From positions 56,628,001 through 56,692,000 of the forward strand of contig NC_092590.1 in assembly GCF_047663525.1 (NCBI RefSeq): DNA of 64,000 nucleotides. The letters are read 5' to 3'. Below are positions 57,759 to 64,000 of the stretch, in pieces. The position numbers and the translations under genes were made by a program. The notes under the pieces were generated by a model, which was given only the letters and a program-made list of their open reading frames with translations, made no database searches and was not told the DNA's origin. Position 1 is the first letter of the stretch, and every line of letters begins with the position of its first letter. Origin of the DNA: Anas platyrhynchos. Lineage: Eukaryota > Chordata > Aves > Anseriformes > Anatidae.

Positions 57759-58559
57759 GTGAGTGACTTCTCAGTTATTTGGGAGCACTGGGGTGTGGGT
57801 TGGCGATGTGTTTCGGTGGTGAGCTTGGGTTAGAAATACCAAGTTACCTGTGATGAGGAATGGGCCTTAGCACAGAGTTCACAGATGCCTGTTATGTGCT
57901 TAGAGGGGCTTAAAGCACCATCAGTGCTTTTGGTTGACTAAATGCTTGGGGAGTCACTAGTGTACGTAGTCCATGTGCAATCAGTTGATCTGTGATTAGT
58001 TTTTGTTGTTTTAAATATCCACTACTCTTGGTTCCTCCTTTCCTCTCTCCAGGTAATACAGTGTGATGTTTGCATGGAATAAGATATTGTGAAATCATCA
58101 CTGAAAAGTAGTGAATATGTAAAAGTAGTGGCCTTCAGCATCTTGACTTACATTCAAGATAACTATCCTTTAAAAGCAACAGCTTTAGGAGAGTGTGAAA
58201 ATACCCATGTAGTGTATATCAGTTTCTGTTTTTCAAGGTTTTTGCTCTGTGGAGATGTACGGAGGGATATGGGCAGGAGTGTGATGGTCTGTAAGCAGGG
58301 AGCAGGTTTGGGGTAGAGCAGCTGAAATATGTATTTGTTGGCAGCAGAGGGAGCTATTGACGTTTTTATTGACAATCCCAGAAAACTTTCTGGAGTGTGT
58401 TTAAGTGTTAAACACCACAGCAACAAAAAGCTCTAATTTAATCAGTGGTACCTCAGCAATTGCATTTTGCTTTCCCAGGGCTGAGTGCCTGGGTCTCTTG
58501 TGCCCCAGGAACAGGGTGGCCTTGGCTGGTGGCAGCCCTGTCCCTGTCCCCATCCCTGG

Positions 58560-58780
58560 GGCTGGAGTCAGCCGGGAAGTGGCTGCTGTAATTATTGAGA
58601 GGAACAACGTAACATCTCCCGAAGCCAAATTTTTAATCAAAGTGATGGGCGAGAACAGGATCCGCGTGGCTTATGTCAAAACAATAGCGGCACGCATCAG
58701 CTGCTAATTAACGTGAACGCATGACTCTGGAAAAGTAATTTGCAATTGGGGTGGAATCTGTGTATTTATTTTTATTTTGA
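58560..58780. promoter_or_regulatory. Candidate conserved non-coding element downstream of RELL1
   Basis: Balanced, non-repetitive sequence with homeodomain-like cores (GTAATTATTGAG, GCTAATTAACG, AAGTAATTTGCAATTG). The plus strand also carries an open frame to 58,706 (end VKTIAARISC) that reads smoothly but has no recognisable domain or acceptor. Regulatory DNA is my preferred reading and a small exon the alternative. Confidence 0.3.
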
Positions 58781-59775
58781 TTAATGTTGGGTCTTTTCTT
58801 TTTTGAAGATGCTAGCTGAATGCGTTTCATACGCAAGTCCGTATAAACAGGAGATTAATCACTAGAAATTAACAATAACCAAAATCAGACAGAGGCATTG
58901 TTCTGGTAAAATAGGCTGAATACTTGTTAGAGTAACCTCTGTATCACTTTTATCTACTAAACTGAAACTTGTTGGGTTAAAAACGTGTAATATTTCCTCA
59001 GTCTTGGAGGTGGAATTGGGGGTGGGGGAGATAGGCATTGTGAAGAAACTTGTACCAGTTTTGGCCACAGCAAGGTCTTTTCATATAACATATCCTGTAT
59101 TAGAAATGCTGAGATCTGTGTGGATTTTTTTTTTCCTGAAGATTGTATGGAGAGGCTAATTGATGAATGATCCTATAGTCATTTGATACCATCTTATTGC
59201 TGCAATTCGTTCTCAAGTGAGAACTAGAGGAAAATAAAGCTTTATTTAGATATCAACCTTTAGATGAGAAATGGAAGCAACCTGTGTTATCAATTCCAGA
59301 AGATTCTTGGCCAAATCCCTATAGTTTGTCATTAAAACTTAACAGTATTTTCATCTCATTGATACATTCATGTCGGTCCTAGTACTCACTTGCATTGCCT
59401 CTGCTTACCTTCCTCTCATTTCAGGTAAGTCTCAGTAACTTACTTGCTGTCTCATGGTACAGCTCCGAGTGTTAAAAGCTGGGGAGAGCATATGTGGGCA
59501 CAGACTATTGGAAATCTGGCCATCCTTGAGGTTAAGATGAGAGGCTCGCCTTGTTCTGCTTCTGCAGCCTCATAAAAATGAAGCTAATCTCTGGCTCAGT
59601 AAATAGCAGCGAGCTCGGTGAGCAAACAAATTAAATTTGCAATCTTTGTGTGACATGGTTTTATTGTGGGGTTGGTTCAGTACTTTTTGTTAAGTCATCT
59701 GCCACCTGACGTAATATCGGGATCGTGTATTTCCTGAAAGACTTGTTTTGTTGGTTTTGCTACAGAATAAAATGT

Positions 59776-59776
<1 letters not shown>

Positions 59777-59809
<33 letters not shown>

Positions 59810-59818
59810 TTAGTATGG
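59777..59818. repeat. Poly-T run of about 42 bases
   Basis: The longest homopolymer in the window. It may be the reverse of a retroposed poly-A tail, but no retroposon body is recognisable beside it. Confidence 0.9.
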
Positions 59819-61287
59819 AATAGAGGTGTGAAGTACAGCAAAAACCTGTCAAGTCCTGTTTGATCTGTAGTCATTTCACTTGCAATTCAGAGCAGGGAAT
59901 GGTGCAACCTCCACGCAGTTTTGTTCATGGTGATGGCTGTGAGATGACTGCTTGTGAGCTGTACTTCAGGAACTGGGTTAAAAACAAATTAGAGATATCT
60001 ATCATCTTTCCAGATTCATTGAGATAATCCTGTTCCCTGTATGAAGGCGTACACGAGAATATTGCTCTTCTCTACTACAGAAAGGGAGGGATGGGAGAAT
60101 GGGTCAAGGAGTTGAGGCAGTAAGTTTTTCGCTCCCCAAGAGCTGGGTTAAACTGTGTTTAAAAAATCTAAAACTATTTAACAAAAATGAATTAACTGCT
60201 TGTGTTGAGACATGACATTGCTGTAATCGATATCAATTTCTTAGAGAATCCATGGTGTGCATCTAGCGTTTTTCAGAATTTCAGCATCTTGTTGCTTGAA
60301 ATTGAAAAAGTCCCAAAGCAGCTAGAACACTACTCGCTCAGTAGTAGCTGACACGAGTATAATCTGTAGGTGCAGACTGAGTATTTCCTGGTTTTCCAAT
60401 TTGTTCAAGGGTTGCCTGATCTGAAGTCTAGAAAGTGACTGTGAAGGTTCAAAATGAAGGAAAGTTTAAAAACAAATTTCCCCAAGACCCCAAGTGAAGT
60501 TGTTACTGCGGAAAGAGTCCTGAAATTGAGTTGTCTGGCTGTGTATGAAGTTTGGAAAGCCTGTCCAGGGAAGTTGCTGGTGAGTTTCTACTTTGATTTC
60601 ACGATACTAAGAAAAAAAAATCCTTTGCCAAAGACGGTTCTTGTTGGAAAGACCAGTGAAAATCTTTAACCTGCTTCTTCTCAGTCCTAAATACCGTATG
60701 AGATACAGGTGCACTAAGACCCAGGACACAGTGTCTCAAACAATTCTGTTGATAACAATTCCTTTAAAAATAATTTTTTTTTCCATGTAGAACGCCTTCG
60801 ATAAATATACTTTCTTGTTTACTCAGCACGTTAAAGAAGTTCTAATATATTTATTTTTTAATTGCTACTCTTGTGCAATTTAGATTCCAATTTCCATCTC
60901 CGTGCAAGGAGGGGTGTCACAGTTCAAGATAAAATGTTAACAGAAATCATTTCAACGCAATTAAAACGTCCAACTTAGGCATTTGAATAAATGTATGAAA
61001 TGCCATATACACGGACCCTAATAAATGTTGATATATTGTATTCTGACTTAGCAAAATGTGGTACATCAGCAAGATTTAATCTTATGGAAAATTAAATCAC
61101 ATTTAGGAAACTAAAACTGCACATACAACACAAGGGCAGGATTGATTTCAGATTTTTAAGTCGATGTTTTCTTCTTTCATGATTTACATGATGATAAGAA
61201 TTCACGTTTTTAGATTAAAGTAATCATATCTGAAGTGTCTTTTAGCAAATAGACTTTCTATTTCTGGACTTTAATTTTTAATGGAGA

Positions 61288-61301
61288 GTCTCCATAGCAA
61301 C
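61288..61301 (+). promoter_or_regulatory. RFX-type X-box with nearby CCAAT
   Basis: GTCTCCATAGCAAC fits the X-box pattern RYYNYY-N2-RRNRAC at every position. CCAAT follows at 61,312-61,316. This is a candidate RFX site and is not proven to be bound. Confidence 0.45.
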
Positions 61302-61331
61302 GTTTCACCAACCAATTGCCTTAGTTCTTTA

Positions 61332-61350
61332 AAATAATAATAATAATAAA
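61332..61350. repeat. (AAT)n microsatellite
   Basis: About five or six AAT units. Confidence 0.9.
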
Positions 61351-61399
61351 CATCTGTGTGGAATTTATTTATTTCCAGGTTTTTGCTTTCCTGTTATGA

Positions 61400-63395
61400 T
61401 CCTGTTTGCTGAATTGAAGAATTCCATAGTATCACTTCAGTTTCTCTTGCTGCTCTGTAAATGAACTTGCCCCATAATGTTTTCTGTAGGGGTTAAATCA
61501 ATTCACTTCCTTGAGTTGGGTACACTGGGCTGTCTTCCATTCTGGTTGGCATTATTTAGGAATACTTGTGTAGTTTCTGAGAGAAGTCTTTACATACATG
61601 GTTTATTCTAGATTCCAGAAACTTTTTGGTTACTTTCTGTGTTCTCAAGATATTAAACTTGATTTTCACAATTGTCTGACCTAAGTGTTCAAAAGCCAAA
61701 TGGCTTGTTCAAGCTGGCAGCGTTCACGTTTCTTTTTGTCATCATCTGAGAAGACTGAATAAGGCTTGGTTCTGATATTATTAAAAGCTGATCAATAATA
61801 GAGAAAATTGTGGAATTTAAAAATTATTTCTGAAAGAACTGATTCTTTTGCATGCTTACTGTGATGAGCATACCGTAATGTAAGCAGTGGCTAGGGGTTC
61901 TGGCCAATTTCAACTGTGAAGTGGTGGAGCAGAAGGGAAATAAAACTATATACATATGCTTTTAATATATCATGTAATCACCTGCATACTGTTAAATAGG
62001 AGATAAGGAAGCCTGAATGTTGGTGATCCCTCATTTTCCTTTTAGGAAAGCTTTCCATATCCTACAGACTTGAGGGATGCAGGTGCTGTGCTGACATTCT
62101 TGGTGAGGAGGAACATTTGCTGGTTATTTTCCATGCAATGAATATACTCATTTCACACTGCATTTCATCCCTGTGAGCAATGGGAATTTGGCCCACAAGA
62201 AATAGGGTATTTATGGCCTGGCTGGCCTCTGGCGGAGGATGCAAGTGCAGTGCCCTGCGCTAATGGGCATTGGCCCTGGTGGAGAAGCGTGGTCTGGCAT
62301 GTCTGGGGAGCTGGTTTTGGTTTGACCATCCCTCATGGGTTTGCTTTACTTTAGTTCCTGGGCAGCAAGATAAGAAACTTCTCTTTATTTTTTTGCTTAA
62401 ATAACACTTTAAGATTCATGTCACAGTGTGGCAGGCCTGGGGCCTGTTCTCAGGCCTGGTGGTGCCCTCAGGGAGGGCACATGGCAGCCTGTGGTGCTGT
62501 TGAGTTGTTTCCCTTTGTCCTGGCAACCTGTCCCTGCCACCTCTCTGTCTTGGCATGACTGTGAGGGGCTGGGGTGGCCAAGGGGAGGACGGGGTTTCCT
62601 CTTTCAACCTTGGAGAATCTGTACTTGAAGAAAAAAAAAAAAAAAAAAAGATGTGCTGGGAGTGCTGGAGGTGGATCTGATCCAAGCCGAGCAAGAAGAC
62701 ATAAGGGAAGTGTCCACTGGGTCCCCCTTGGCCTGGTGGCCGTGGCTTTGTCATTCTGAGAATGCAACATGCTGGTAGTCTTCTGCTGTCCTTTGGTGTA
62801 CATGAAAATGCTTAGGACTGCCTACTAAAAGCTGGTACTTAACGTTGCTTCTCAGCCTCATGGATCCGTTTGGGATCTGCATGGTGATTTACTACTCGTG
62901 TATTTTTAAAAATCACAGTTGTACAGATAACTCCCACTGAAAAGGGAGGAAAAGGGCAGAGGAAAATCAGATGGTAAACCGTACTGTGATTCTTGACATA
63001 GAAAGCTTTATTTTGAAGGTGAAATGTGGTGACATTTTAGTCTGTTGCTGACTTTAAAGTCTCAGCTTCAAGAGAAATAGTTCTTCAGTTGCACTTAGGA
63101 GTATCATTTATGTTAAGAGGAATAGAGATCTTTGTTTCATCTTGCAGTGTTTGGATGAAAAAGAGGGAATCTGCATTTAAACAAATAATTTAAATATTTA
63201 CTCATTACTTAAAATGCAGTTCTTTAACACTCACGTAAGTGTTAATGGTCAGACCAGCATTCAGCATATACTGTTGGCAAATACATAGTTGATGCTTTTT
63301 ATATATCTAATGAATATTTCTTTTACGTAACTGTTGTATAATCAGAATATGCGTTAAGTACAAAAGCCACCAGATAATTTTTCATAAGTTTAAAA
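61400..63395. other. Intergenic, no gene seen
   Basis: Mixed AT-rich sequence with a GC-richer patch at 62,200-62,760 and a poly-A run at about 62,630-62,649. Open frames in the patch are short and unconvincing. Confidence 0.6.
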
Positions 63396-63399
63396 AAAA

Positions 63400-63405
63400 T
63401 TTATT
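63400..63405 (-). terminator. AATAAA on the minus strand
   Basis: TTTATT on the plus strand (CTCAATAAATTT on the minus strand), placed about 110 bases beyond the stop of the minus-strand frame at 63,513. It is a plausible polyadenylation signal, but AATAAA is common by chance in AT-rich DNA. Confidence 0.3.
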
Positions 63406-63512
63406 GAGTGCTTAACAGGCTGAGAAACTGTGAAATCTCCGTACAAAGTTTTAAGCACTATTTCAACCATTAATATCCCACTTTTGATGAAATGACAGCA
63501 CCAAGTTGGTCT

Positions 63513-63761
63513 CTAACTCTTTTGCTTTCCACGAGGAATACAACAAAAGTAATGCAGTAGTCTGAAGATCAGAGATATGGTAGACATACCAGCTCTGATA
63601 TTTTGAGGTCTCATATTTAATTCAGCTTGTAAGCTCGATCCCTCTGCTGCTGTAAGTTTAGGGACTGCAGACAAGTCAGAAATGGGACCACATTCCTTCT
63701 TTGTTTGCATATAAACAAAGCACATCTTGCTGGGGAGCCTAGAGACACAACCTGGTTGCAA
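63513..63761 (-). CDS. Possible last exon of an unrecognised minus-strand gene
   Basis: An open frame on the minus strand ends at a stop at 63,513. Its tail, LLHYFCCIPRGKQKS, is Cys/basic-rich. It is followed about 110 bases later by AATAAA (minus, 63,400-63,405), as expected of a 3' terminal exon. Possible acceptors (TTACAG within the frame, CTCTAG near its start) leave the true exon start open. In human the next gene beyond RELL1 on this side is C4orf19 (PGCKA1), in the convergent orientation, but I do not recognise that protein here. Confidence 0.25.
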   Translation of the reverse strand: MQPGCVSRLPSKMCFVYMQTKKECGPISDLSAVPKLTAAEGSSLQAELNMRPQNIRAGMSTISLIFRLLHYFCCIPRGKQKS

Positions 63762-64000
63762 ACTGTCTTTTTAGGGCAAGTGATACATGCCTGGAAAATT
63801 TAGCAGAGTTGAGAGGTCTTGGGTTGTCGTTTCACAATAGTTTTAATCTACCAATCAGTAGGACTGAGTTTTGATTCCTCTCCAGCACTTCTGATAGCAT
63901 GTGTGCAGTTCTTATGAGCTACTTCAGCTCATCAAACCACATGAGTTACCCACTCTTGAATTTGACTAGGCTCCCACTGTTTTAATTAACTAAAACAGGT

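Noticed and set aside
62428..62760. Overlapping open frames of 60-112 codons in a GC-richer patch
   Set aside because: They overlap on both strands across a poly-A run and show no recognisable motif or exon boundaries.
1..64000. CRISPR array, bacterial operon, tRNA or rRNA gene
   Set aside because: No regularly spaced repeats, no polycistronic gene layout, and no tRNA- or rRNA-like sequence was noticed. The window is vertebrate nuclear DNA.

Overview
The window is vertebrate nuclear DNA, and almost certainly from a bird. It holds small exons with GT..AG junctions in long AT-rich introns, two CpG islands, and several short 3'-end fragments of CR1 retroposons, the dominant repeat of bird genomes. 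The two genes recognised are PGM2 and RELL1. They lie head to head, as they do in human 4p14, so this is a conserved vertebrate gene pair. I cannot name the species.

1-11,600 (minus strand): the 5' part of PGM2 (phosphopentomutase / phosphoglucomutase 2). Eight consecutive coding exons fit together in phase and encode about 328 residues, including the catalytic phosphoserine loop and the metal-binding loop. The rest of the gene lies beyond the left edge. About 11,080-12,010 is a CpG island covering exon 1 and the promoter.

12,000-34,400: about 22 kb with no gene I can support. It contains CR1 fragments, simple repeats, short hairpins and duplications, one G-rich low-complexity tract, and possibly a tiny DNA-transposon remnant (23,829-23,905).

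34,400-55,110 (plus strand): RELL1 (RELT-like 1), a single-pass membrane protein. A CpG island marks the promoter. Exons 2-6 are clear, in phase and end in a stop codon. A further exon carries only 3' UTR and ends near an AATAAA at 55,077. Exon 1, which should carry the signal peptide, is the one uncertain part. Two phase-compatible candidates are given.

55,110-64,000: mostly non-coding. It contains a start codon in a YY1-like context followed by a strong splice donor (57,704), a run of enhancer-like sequence (58.5-61.4 kb) with an RFX-type X-box, and at the right edge a possible minus-strand last exon with its own polyadenylation signal.

The two genes are not known to share a pathway. PGM2 acts in cytosolic pentose and hexose phosphate metabolism. 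RELL1 is a plasma-membrane adaptor that binds the kinase OXSR1. I found no CRISPR array, no operon-like system and no convincing novel multi-gene system. The most useful leads are the unresolved RELL1 exon 1, the duplicated RELL1 C-terminus, an inverted CR1 junction at the RELL1 promoter, and the candidate regulatory elements downstream.
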